Assembly: GCA_032124015.1 (NCBI GenBank)
Contig: JAQBEH010000153.1
Coordinates: forward strand, 1 to 24,579
DNA: 24,579 bases
Origin: DASRJG01 sp032124015
Lineage (GTDB): Bacteria; Acidobacteriota; Polarisedimenticolia; Polarisedimenticolales; DASRJG01
Direction: 5' to 3'
Part shown: piece by piece, positions 6,935-14,091 of the stretch
How positions within the stretch are numbered: position 1 is the first letter of the stretch
Layout: each line of letters begins with the position of its first letter
Position numbers and translations under genes: made by a program
The notes under the pieces: model-generated
Databases searched by the model: none
Seen by the model: the letters and a program-made list of their open reading frames with translations, nothing else
What the model was told of the DNA's origin: nothing

Positions 6935-9444
6935 CGAACGTTTCCCGAGCCGAGGCCGCACTCTCCCAGCATCGACAAACCGCCGATGGGGTCGCCGGGG
7001 GGCGGCGCATGCGCCGCCGGGGGAGCGGGCGCGGCATCCCTCGGGCGCGATAGGTGCGCTTCGATCTCGCGCTGCAAGCCCGCAGCGTGGGGGCTTCCCG
7101 AAGGCGGGCCATCCATCGCGGCCTGTAGGCGGCGGCCGAGTGTCTTTAACGCCGCGTCGACCCTGATGCGCACACGCGCGGGGGCCTGTTCATCCTCGGC
7201 AAGGCGAATCATGCCGTTGACCACCTCCTGCTGGATGACGCGCATCAACTCCGCCTGACGCTCCCCGTGGACCGCGGGCCCGGAAAACCCAGCCGCGGCC
7301 AAGCCGTCGAGCACGTCCTCGAGCCCCGGGAGCGAGGTGTCCCGGCGATGGAAGTCGACCAGGCGGGCTGCGCGCTCGTGCTGCAACAAAGCGTCGACCG
7401 TCATCCGTGACGCGGTCGCCGCCGCCCCCAAGGCGTCGAATACCGGCGAGGTCGCGGACTCGAACATCTCGACGTCGTCTTCTTGCTCGAACGCACGGGG
7501 CAGCAGCACGGCCAGAACGGGCTCGGGGAGATCCAAGGTCTCAGGCGAAAGCACGGAGAGGATCGCCTGCAGCGCCGCACGTTGGGTCGCCGCCGGTACG
7601 GGGTGAGACGGAGGTTGCCCATCGCCGCGCACGTTGTAGGCGTAGTCCAATCCGCCCACCGCCTTGGCCGCGCGCGTGAGCTCGTAGCGGTGGTGGAAGT
7701 AGACCGGCGCCAGCACTTCCTGAAGCGAAGCCAGCGGTACGCCCCGCCGGACATTGTGTTCGCCGAAGTGGGCGAGCGCGATCTTGCGCACCGCGAGCTC
7801 GTGTCGAAGTCCGGCAACGGGATCGGGACCGTTGTCCCACAGGGCCGCGTAGGGATTTGCCGCACCCGGCGGCCGTGCGTCGGCGTCGGACAGAAAGCGC
7901 TTGTCACCCGAGGTCCCCTCTCGAAGGATGGCTTCGAGTTGTTTGCGTTCGTCGACGCTCGGGGCGAACTGGGAATACGCGAAACGGATCGACTGGAGGT
8001 CCCACGCCCCCACGCCCACGGCGTAGGCGTTCGAAAGGTCGAGCTCGCCGCGTTCGGTGATGTCGACCTGGGGGGCAGGGTAGTCCATCACGGAAGCCCT
8101 GCCCCAGGTGCTTGCGGCGAAGTTGTGCGCGAGTCCGAGCGTGTGGCCCACCTCGTGCGCGGACAGCTGGCGGATCCGCGAGAGCGCGATCTGCACGGGG
8201 TCGTCGGGACTCCCCGTGCCTGTCTTGTCCGTTCCCACGAGCCCTTCGAAGAGCAGCCGGTCTTGGCGGATGCGCAGGGAATCGAGTGAGACGTGCCCTT
8301 TGAGCATCTCGCCGGTGCGCGGATCGATGACGCCGCCGCCATACGACCAGCCGCGCGTGGCGCGTTGTACCCACTGGATGACGTTGTAGCGCATGTCGAG
8401 CGGATGCGCGTCGGGCGGCAGCAGCTCGACCCGGAAGGCGTCGATGAAGCCGGCGGCGTCGAACGCCTTCGCCCACCACGAGGCCCCTTCGATCAGCGCG
8501 GAGCGAATCGGTTCGGGTGTCGCGGGGTCGACGTAGTAGACGATCGGCTCTTCTACCCTCGACCGCGGCGCGCTCGCATCCACTTTTTCGAGGCGATGGC
8601 GCACGATCCACTTCGTGCCGAGCTCGGAGGCGATCGGGGCGCCGTAGTCGAAAAACGACACCGCGTACGAGCTCGAGCGTGGATCGAACGTCCGCGGCCA
8701 ATAGCGGTCGTCGGGGAGACGGATCAGCGAGTGGTGCTGCACGAGCGAGAGCGCGCCGGGGGCCGCCAGCGTGGCCCGCATTTCGGGACCCGGGTCGTTC
8801 CCGGCGTAGGTCAGCAGGGCCTCGAACTCGAGATTCCCCGGGAACGAGAAACACTCGGTCAGGTCGAGCGCGCTTCGGGCCTCATCGAGCGCATAGCTTC
8901 CCTGGCCGGCGGCGCGCAGCGTCTGACTGATGCCGTGCGCATCGCGCACGAGAAAGGACGTGAGGTCGATCAGTCCACGGCCGTCGCCGTCTTGCGCTGC
9001 GATCTCGCCACCCCACAGCACCGAGCTCGCGAACGACTGGCGGATGGCTTGGGCCTCGGCGGCGTTACCGGTCAGCGCGCGGAAGCGCTCGTTTGACGCC
9101 TCGATCACGACCCGACCTCCGACCCGGCGGAACGCCACCACCTGGGTGGCGCCGAGCTGCCCTCGGTCGAGGCCGACCGGATTCGAGCCCATCCCGGTCG
9201 TGATCCCTTCGATGTAGAGGTAACGGCCGATGACTCCGGTCGCGGCGCTCTCCGCGGGGAGCTCCAGCCAGACGCGTCCCCGCTGGCGATCGAGGTAGAG
9301 CGGGAGCAGTCCGTCACGACGCTCGAGCCCTTCGGTCTTCTTCGCGACGAGCGGCAGGGGATCGGCCAGGGCGCGAGAAGCATCCGCCGAGGCGATCACG
9401 GCGCAAGCGACAAGCAGAGGGGTGCAAAGTCGTGATCGAAGCAA
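6931..9444 (-). CDS. Secreted zinc-dependent metallopeptidase (DUF5117/DUF4953 type)
   Basis: An 837-residue exported protein. The signal peptide runs through LLVACAVIASADASRALA, followed by the N-terminal DUF5117-like region (GLLPLYLDRQRGRVWLELP). The catalytic region has HEVGHTLGLAHNF at residues 430-442: H430, H434 and H440 are the expected zinc ligands and E431 the base, with SVMDYPAP as the downstream Met-turn-like segment. The preceding IVYYVDPATPEPIRSALIEG and the GGGVIDPRTGEMLKGHVSLD stretch are typical of this family. Substrates are unknown. The start is TTG, fixed by a strong GGAGGA seven bases upstream. It follows the Tat-exported ankyrin-like gene after 22 bases and is probably co-transcribed with it. 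It overlaps the convergent glycosyltransferase gene by four bases. Confidence 0.9.
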   Translation of the reverse strand: MLRSRLCTPLLVACAVIASADASRALADPLPLVAKKTEGLERRDGLLPLYLDRQRGRVWLELPAESAATGVIGRYLYIEGITTGMGSNPVGLDRGQLGATQVVAFRRVGGRVVIEASNERFRALTGNAAEAQAIRQSFASSVLWGGEIAAQDGDGRGLIDLTSFLVRDAHGISQTLRAAGQGSYALDEARSALDLTECFSFPGNLEFEALLTYAGNDPGPEMRATLAAPGALSLVQHHSLIRLPDDRYWPRTFDPRSSSYAVSFFDYGAPIASELGTKWIVRHRLEKVDASAPRSRVEEPIVYYVDPATPEPIRSALIEGASWWAKAFDAAGFIDAFRVELLPPDAHPLDMRYNVIQWVQRATRGWSYGGGVIDPRTGEMLKGHVSLDSLRIRQDRLLFEGLVGTDKTGTGSPDDPVQIALSRIRQLSAHEVGHTLGLAHNFAASTWGRASVMDYPAPQVDITERGELDLSNAYAVGVGAWDLQSIRFAYSQFAPSVDERKQLEAILREGTSGDKRFLSDADARPPGAANPYAALWDNGPDPVAGLRHELAVRKIALAHFGEHNVRRGVPLASLQEVLAPVYFHHRYELTRAAKAVGGLDYAYNVRGDGQPPSHPVPAATQRAALQAILSVLSPETLDLPEPVLAVLLPRAFEQEDDVEMFESATSPVFDALGAAATASRMTVDALLQHERAARLVDFHRRDTSLPGLEDVLDGLAAAGFSGPAVHGERQAELMRVIQQEVVNGMIRLAEDEQAPARVRIRVDAALKTLGRRLQAAMDGPPSGSPHAAGLQREIEAHLSRPRDAAPAPPAAHAPPPGDPIGGLSMLGECGLGSGNVR

Positions 9445-9450
9445 AGTGGA

Positions 9451-9456
9451 TCCTCC
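9451..9456 (-). promoter_or_regulatory. Shine-Dalgarno GGAGGA setting a TTG start
   Basis: On the minus strand GGAGGA is followed by six to seven bases (TCCACT) and then TTG at 9444. No ATG or GTG in the frame is as well placed, so TTG is the likely start of the metallopeptidase. Confidence 0.7.
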
Positions 9457-9466
9457 AGGTCGGCTC

Positions 9467-10285
9467 TCAGGCGACGCGCGCCGCGCGTAGCACGAGTTCG
9501 GGATCGAACACCGTCAACTCCGTTGCGGCCGCGTCATTCGTCAGAACGAAGCGCACGCGCACCATGGGGGCGCCGGCGGGGTGGAACGCGTGATCGCCGC
9601 GGTAGATCAGATTCCGTGCCGTCGTTCCCGCGCGCTTGAAGCGAACCCCGCCCTTTTCGAAGCTGATCTCGATGCGATCGATGTCGCGCGCACCTAAGGC
9701 GTAGACGCCGACGAAGCGGGCCGCGAGCTCGGGGGTGAGCTCGACGGACTTGGGCACGGGATCGGCGCCGCCGATTGCGACGAGATAGTCAAACACCGGT
9801 TTCGCCGGATCGCGGCCGGCCCTGGCGTGGGCGAGCAGCGTGATGCCGTGGGGGCCGGGAGTTCCCTGGAGGCCTGGAGACGCCTCGATGAACGATTGCA
9901 CGACGGCGAGTTGGCCGAGCATCGCCGCCGAGAAGATCGACGGCCGGGCGCCGTGGGCCAATAGCGCGCGGGCGATCTCGACGCTTCCCGTGTGAGATGC
10001 GGCGCCCAGCGCGGTTTCCCAATCGCCGAACCCCCAGTCCCACGTGGCAAGGGCGAGGGTCGCGTGAAGCGCGAGGAGCTCGTTCACGCGGGCGAGGTTT
10101 CCGTGCGACACCCCAACCATCTCTTGCGCGAGCGCGGGGGACTGGGTTGGGAACTCGTCGGGGACGGGCGGCAGCACCGGCGGGGGAGTGGCTGCCAACG
10201 GGGGTGTGGCGGCCGGAACGGCGAACGCGCCGAGGCCGGCGATTGAGGCAAGGCCAACGAAATGGCGACGGGTGAGTGGGTTCAT
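9467..10285 (-). CDS. Tat-exported ankyrin-repeat-like protein
   Basis: A 272-residue protein starting at ATG 10285 with a twin-arginine signal (MNPLTRRHFVGLASIAGLGA), followed by a proline/alanine-rich linker. Residues of about 50-160 carry ankyrin-like helices: ETALGAASHTGSVEIARALL, AAMLGQLAVVQSFIEASPG and HGITLLAHARAGR. The last 95 residues (from about ELAARFVGVYALGARDI) look like a small beta domain similar to those trailing some serine beta-lactamase-like proteins, but I cannot name it firmly. An upstream in-frame start at 10333 would bury the Tat signal and is rejected. It is first in a two-gene unit with the secreted metallopeptidase, for which it could serve as partner or regulator (inference from position only). 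A TAGACT box lies eight bases before the ATG, with no Shine-Dalgarno site. Confidence 0.75.
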   Translation of the reverse strand: MNPLTRRHFVGLASIAGLGAFAVPAATPPLAATPPPVLPPVPDEFPTQSPALAQEMVGVSHGNLARVNELLALHATLALATWDWGFGDWETALGAASHTGSVEIARALLAHGARPSIFSAAMLGQLAVVQSFIEASPGLQGTPGPHGITLLAHARAGRDPAKPVFDYLVAIGGADPVPKSVELTPELAARFVGVYALGARDIDRIEISFEKGGVRFKRAGTTARNLIYRGDHAFHPAGAPMVRVRFVLTNDAAATELTVFDPELVLRAARVA

Positions 10286-10293
10286 GGTACGCG

Positions 10294-10299
10294 AGTCTA
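10294..10299 (-). promoter_or_regulatory. Candidate -10 element TAGACT for the Tat-exported protein gene
   Basis: On the minus strand TAGACT is followed by CGCGTACC and the ATG at 10285. The predicted start point would leave a leader of only a base or two. It repeats the arrangement seen before the UbiE-like gene. Confidence 0.5.
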
Positions 10300-10377
10300 C
10301 GACGGCAGGCGGTGGAAGTTGCAGCAAGTACAATGATCGCCTGTTCCTGGGTCCGATCGTCGTTCAAGAGGATGCGT

Positions 10378-11277
10378 ATGGCGAGTGCGAGCGAGGCAGA
10401 CATCGAGGTCATCATGCCGGTCGGCTACAAGCCGGATTGGATGGAGCGGACCGGCCGGAAACTGAAGATGGAGTACGTGGGCATGGGCTCCGTCTTCGCC
10501 GTCATCTTTAGGACGGCGTTCGTGCAACTTCCGCGGGCGTCCTTCGCCGCGATCGCGACGATCGGCTCTTTTTTCTTGTTCATGGGGCTGAAAAAGAAAA
10601 CGCGCGATCACATTTCCTGTTCCTTACTGCTGTTCATCGCGGCGGCGCTCGCCCACTCCGGCGTGACGGACTGGGCTTGGTTCTGGCCGTACGCGCTGTT
10701 CGGGGCCTGCGTCTGGGCGATGGAGGGCTATCTCGAAAAACGCCGCACGCGCATCTACACCCTCCCCCTCGTGCTCGGAGTGTTCGCCGCGGTCAGCCCG
10801 GGGTGGGTGTTGGGGCTCGCCTTCGTCGCGGCCTATTTGCTCGATCCGCGGCCCGAGCTTCCCGGACTTCGCAAGCGGCTGGCCGGGATCGTCGCGGTTT
10901 CCGGTGTGGGCGGTGCGGTTGTGGCGTCCTACGTTTCCTCGCGTGGTGGCTTGCGCGTGCCCACGTTCGACTCACCCTCCGTCGCGCTGCTTGCCCTCTA
11001 TGTGGCGACAGCGGTGGTCACCGCGGCTTGTCTCGCGTATTACTGGAGCCGGCTCGCGTGGCCGCATCGCGTGAACGCGGTCGTGTTCGGTGTCCTCGCC
11101 GCATTCGACGCGCGCATCGTGGCCCTGTTCGGCATGACGTCGATGATCGTGTGGTCCGCGACGATCTTCAGGCACGGCATCGACTCCGACCGGCTGCGCC
11201 CGTGCACCAAGCACGCGGAGTGGTATTTCTTCCCGATCGTGTTCGTGGCCGCGCTCTGGGTCGTGTGTTTCCGCTGA
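10378..11277 (+). CDS. Polytopic membrane protein of unknown family
   Basis: I do not recognise this 299-residue protein. After a 30-residue polar N-terminus containing MPVGYKPDWMERTGRKLKM come about eight or nine hydrophobic segments, roughly at residues 33-50, 55-71, 80-96, 100-115, 127-153, 166-184, 200-222, 233-262 and 282-298. Charged loops such as LKKKTRDH and YLEKRRTRIY suggest a cytoplasmic side rich in Arg/Lys. I see no catalytic or binding motif. ATG 10378 is chosen because AAGAGG lies six bases upstream; ATG 10372 sits directly on that site. The PAP2 phosphatase gene follows after 12 bases, so the two are very likely co-transcribed, which suggests a role in envelope lipid or lipid-carrier metabolism (inference). 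Confidence 0.75.
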   Translation: MASASEADIEVIMPVGYKPDWMERTGRKLKMEYVGMGSVFAVIFRTAFVQLPRASFAAIATIGSFFLFMGLKKKTRDHISCSLLLFIAAALAHSGVTDWAWFWPYALFGACVWAMEGYLEKRRTRIYTLPLVLGVFAAVSPGWVLGLAFVAAYLLDPRPELPGLRKRLAGIVAVSGVGGAVVASYVSSRGGLRVPTFDSPSVALLALYVATAVVTAACLAYYWSRLAWPHRVNAVVFGVLAAFDARIVALFGMTSMIVWSATIFRHGIDSDRLRPCTKHAEWYFFPIVFVAALWVVCFR

Positions 11278-11289
11278 ACAAGAGGGCTG

Positions 11290-11973
11290 ATGAACGGTAA
11301 CCGAGCCATCTTGACGACGGGTCTGCTCCTGTTGTTGACCCTCGCGGTGTTCGAGACGACCTCGCTGGATCTTCTCGTGCAAGATCATCTGTACGACCCG
11401 GTCCGCGGCTGGTGCGTCGATCGCAATGCGCCCTTGCCGAAGCTGATCTTCTACGACGCTCCCAAGGTGGTCATCGGCGTGATCGGCGCCGTCCTCCTCG
11501 TGTGTCTTGCCGTTCCGGCATCGAAATCCGCGAAGCTGACGTTCTCCCGGCGCGAGGCGGCCTTCCTTCTCGTTTGCATCGGCCTGATTCCGCTGACGGC
11601 CGGGGTTCTCAAGAAGACGACCGGTGTCTTCGGTCCGTGGAAGATCGCCCGTTACGGCGGTGAGCAACCGTACCGCACGCTCTTTGAGGCCATTCCCCAC
11701 GTCGCGGGACAAGAGCGGGGACGCGGCTTCCCGGCCGCGCATTGCAGCGGCGCCTTCGCGCTCATGGGTTTGTACTTCGTCGCGAAGGGGCGGACGGCTC
11801 GTCGTGCGGGGTTGGCTTGCGGGCTTGCGGCCGGGTGGACCGTTGGGGTCTACCAGATGCTCAAGGGCGCCCACTACCTGAGTCACACGGTCGTGACCAT
11901 GATTGTGGCGTGGTTGATGGTCCAACTTCTGGCGCGCGCGTTCGGGCTCGGCGGGGCCGTCGAGACGCGTTAG
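11290..11973 (+). CDS. PAP2-superfamily membrane phosphatase
   Basis: A 227-residue membrane protein with the three PAP2 signatures. These are LKKTTGVFGPWKIARYGG (about 107-124), GRGFPAAHCSGAFALMG (144-160, H151) and LKGAHYLSHTVVTMIVAW (191-208, with H195 as the likely nucleophile). The position usually filled by aspartate in the third motif is H199; from memory a PAP2 subgroup with GAHFLSH shares this. Members remove phosphate from lipids such as undecaprenyl diphosphate, phosphatidate or lipid A on the outer face of the inner membrane; the substrate here is unknown. AGAGGG lies a few bases before the ATG. The gene is second in a pair with the unknown membrane protein, and its TAG overlaps by four bases the stop of the convergent polyferredoxin gene. 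Confidence 0.88.
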   Translation: MNGNRAILTTGLLLLLTLAVFETTSLDLLVQDHLYDPVRGWCVDRNAPLPKLIFYDAPKVVIGVIGAVLLVCLAVPASKSAKLTFSRREAAFLLVCIGLIPLTAGVLKKTTGVFGPWKIARYGGEQPYRTLFEAIPHVAGQERGRGFPAAHCSGAFALMGLYFVAKGRTARRAGLACGLAAGWTVGVYQMLKGAHYLSHTVVTMIVAWLMVQLLARAFGLGGAVETR

Positions 11974-13877
11974 TCGCGAGGATCGGGAAGCGGCCCGGAC
12001 CGTTCGAGCTCCCTGATCAGCTCCGGCAAATGGAGCTTGGACTCGGGGCTGTCGGGGTCTAGCGCCACGGCGCGCTTGAACGCCTCCAGCGCCTGGTCGT
12101 TTTCTCCCGTGGCCACGTAGGCCAGGCCGAGTTCGATCGAGACGCTGGCGTCTCCTGGGGCGAGGCCCCGGGCGATCTCGAGTTGCTCGATCGCTTCGCC
12201 ATTGCGGCCAAGGCGCCTGAAAACCCCGCCGAGGTTGAACCGCGCGGGAACGGAATCCGGAGCGAGAGCGACGCACGCCTGGAATTCGATCGCGGCGTCC
12301 TCGAGATTCCCCGATGCCGCGAGCATCGCCCCGCGATTGAAGCGATCCTCGGCCGGGGGCGCCGCGGCGTGCTTGAGATCCGCCAGGTTCTGGAGCAACT
12401 CAGGTTGATCGGGGGCGAGGGCGACCGCCTCTCCAGCCAGCCGCTCGGCCCGGCCGGCATCGCCTCGCAGGAGGTGGCACCAGGCGAGGCCGAGCTTGAC
12501 CTCGACGACTCCGGCGAGTCCCCATCGATCCGCGAGCGTGAAGTGCCGGAGCGCCTCGGCCAGTGCGTGCTCGTGCCGATCGGTGTACCGCTTGGTCTTG
12601 AAGGCGCCGCTCAAGCCGTCGGCGTGTGAGACCTCGGTTTGGTTCAGATAGTGGCGGCCCTGGGCACGGTGCCATTGAGCGAATGCGCTGTGAGATGTGA
12701 ACATCAGCCAGAGCACCGTCAGGGCGGAGAACGCCCAGCCGGACCGACGCATCCGGCCCGCCGTTTTCAGCTCGAGGTTCTGGACGCGGACGGAGGGTCG
12801 CCGCGCGAGGTTCCAGAGCTTCAACGACAAGAAGGCGGTGATCCCGCCGAGCCCGACGGACATGAGGAGGGGTGGGCCGTTGTAGAGGTCGCGAAACGCC
12901 AGCGTCGCGACGGCCCCTACGGCACCGGCGAGCAGCTCTTCGGAGAGCGACAGGTCGAACCGTCTCGCGCGGGGAGCCGAGGGAGCCTTCTTCAGTAACG
13001 ACGGGAGCGCGAACGAGAAACGAAGCGCTCCCTTCGGACAGACGCTTACGCAGTCGGTGCACTTCATGCAGCCCGGATCGACGACCATCCCGTACAGCCG
13101 GACTTCCTCGTGCACGCGTACGTTCGAGGTGCAAGTGGCCGTGCAGTGGCCGCACTGCTCGCAATCGTCATTGACGACGATCCGTCCCGGAGAGGCGTAG
13201 TCCAAACCGCTGAACAGGGCGCCGTAGGGACACCCGTAGGTGCAAAACCCCTTCGCCCCGAGGAAGTACACGGCGGCGAAGCCGCAGGTCGCGAATGTCA
13301 ACACGGCAAAAACAGGGCCCGGAAACGTGGCCCAGAGGTCGCTCGTCATGAGGTGGTTGCTGAACCCCGGGAAGGCGCCGGCTCCGCCGCCGAAGGCGAG
13401 CCGCGCGAGCGTCGGCCACGCGAACATGTAGAACGCCAGCGCGAGCGGGGTGAACGCGAGCAGCCGCGATCGGAAGGGTTTCGGACGCACGCCGAGTTTC
13501 TTCATGATCCAGGCACAGAAATCCTGCAGCGCGACGACGTGGCAACCCCAGCCGCAGAAAAACCGGCCGAAGATCAGCGTCCCGGCCAAAGCGACGGCAA
13601 AAAAAATGAACCCGGCGTTCACGTAGCCCAACTCGAGCGTGTACATCGACTCGGACGGCTCGACCGGCGAGAGACTGCGGCCAGCGATCAGGAAGTGCGT
13701 GAGGTGAAGGGCGATCAGCGCGTGCACGCCGATCAGGACGCCCGCCCGCCACTTGCTTCGTTTGGACTTGCGGATGACGGAGAGCTTCCCCGTCCCGGCG
13801 ACCGGCAGGGAGGGGTCGTCCGTTGCGACGCCGATGTTGCACAGGCCGGAACCGGCCGCGCGTTTGGGTGGTGCCAT
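11970..13877 (-). CDS. NapH/CcoG-like polyferredoxin membrane protein with C-terminal TPR domain
   Basis: A 635-residue fusion. The N-terminal half has membrane segments and the two cysteine motifs of NapH/NosR/CcoG-type redox proteins, FFCGWGCHV (107-114) and FCTYGCPYGALF (211-222). Two ferredoxin-type clusters follow: C239, C242, C245, C249 and C270, C273, C276, C280 (the latter followed by proline). After two more hydrophobic stretches (about 317-352 and 381-400) comes a TPR region from about 435 to 620, with repeats such as RFNLGGVFRRLGRNGEAIEQ and IELGLAYVATGENDQALEAF. The first half suggests electron transfer across or at the inner membrane to an unknown acceptor; the TPR half, probably on the outer side, suggests partner binding. 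ATG 13877 is preceded by GGAG; a longer TTG start at 13940 is less likely. Confidence 0.88.
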   Translation of the reverse strand: MAPPKRAAGSGLCNIGVATDDPSLPVAGTGKLSVIRKSKRSKWRAGVLIGVHALIALHLTHFLIAGRSLSPVEPSESMYTLELGYVNAGFIFFAVALAGTLIFGRFFCGWGCHVVALQDFCAWIMKKLGVRPKPFRSRLLAFTPLALAFYMFAWPTLARLAFGGGAGAFPGFSNHLMTSDLWATFPGPVFAVLTFATCGFAAVYFLGAKGFCTYGCPYGALFSGLDYASPGRIVVNDDCEQCGHCTATCTSNVRVHEEVRLYGMVVDPGCMKCTDCVSVCPKGALRFSFALPSLLKKAPSAPRARRFDLSLSEELLAGAVGAVATLAFRDLYNGPPLLMSVGLGGITAFLSLKLWNLARRPSVRVQNLELKTAGRMRRSGWAFSALTVLWLMFTSHSAFAQWHRAQGRHYLNQTEVSHADGLSGAFKTKRYTDRHEHALAEALRHFTLADRWGLAGVVEVKLGLAWCHLLRGDAGRAERLAGEAVALAPDQPELLQNLADLKHAAAPPAEDRFNRGAMLAASGNLEDAAIEFQACVALAPDSVPARFNLGGVFRRLGRNGEAIEQLEIARGLAPGDASVSIELGLAYVATGENDQALEAFKRAVALDPDSPESKLHLPELIRELERSGPLPDPRD

Positions 13878-13897
13878 CGATCTCCGCTCGAGCCGCC

Positions 13898-13903
13898 ATT
13901 CTA
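13898..13903 (-). promoter_or_regulatory. Candidate -10 element TAGAAT for the polyferredoxin-TPR gene
   Basis: On the minus strand TAGAAT lies 20 bases upstream of the ATG at 13877, leaving a short leader that contains GGAG. No -35 is convincing. Confidence 0.4.
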
Positions 13904-13954
13904 GTCCAACTTCACGAGGCGAAGGGCTTTTGCCCAGCAACCAAAAATTCTACA

Positions 13955-13983
13955 TTCTAAGGGGACAGTTTTAGTCGTATATT
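13955..13983 (+). promoter_or_regulatory. Possible sigma-70 type promoter of the cysteine-rich repeat protein gene
   Basis: An AT-rich island (about 13939-13985) stands out in GC-rich DNA. It holds TATATT at 13978-13983 with a weak TTCTAA 17 bases upstream. It would give a leader of about 100 bases before the GTG at 14092. That leader contains a small perfect hairpin (TCGAG-ACGA-CTCGA) and a second weaker one (GAGGC/GCCTC). Confidence 0.35.
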
Positions 13984-14079
13984 CCTGCGCGCCTTTTTTG
14001 GATGAGGAGAATCGCCGGGGCGAGGCCACGCAAGCCTCAGGCGTCAGGTGGGCTCGAGACGACTCGATGACTGACTGAT

Positions 14080-14086
14080 GGGGGAG
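14080..14086 (+). promoter_or_regulatory. Shine-Dalgarno GGGGGAG setting a GTG start
   Basis: GGGGGAG ends five bases before the GTG at 14092. The next in-frame ATG (14116) has no Shine-Dalgarno site, and the GTG start gives the signal peptide its basic n-region (RPFR). Confidence 0.6.
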
Positions 14087-14091
14087 TAGGA

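Noticed and set aside
5684..6961. 425-codon minus-strand frame opposite the glycosyltransferase
   Set aside because: Composition is Arg/Glu/Gln-rich with no recognisable domain, while the plus strand encodes a clear membrane protein.
10972..12276. 434-codon minus-strand frame across the membrane protein and PAP2 genes
   Set aside because: Highly charged, low-complexity product overlapping three well-supported genes in other frames.
13878..13940. Longer TTG start for the polyferredoxin-TPR protein
   Set aside because: The added residues have no domain, overlap the candidate TAGAAT promoter box, and ATG 13877 has GGAG upstream.
13984..14091. Possible riboswitch (c-di-GMP or glycine type) in the leader of the repeat protein gene
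   Set aside because: Strings such as ACGCAAGCCTCAGG look suggestive, but the GEMM first hairpin and the GCAAAGC core are missing, and glycine-type conserved blocks do not line up. Only two small hairpins remain.
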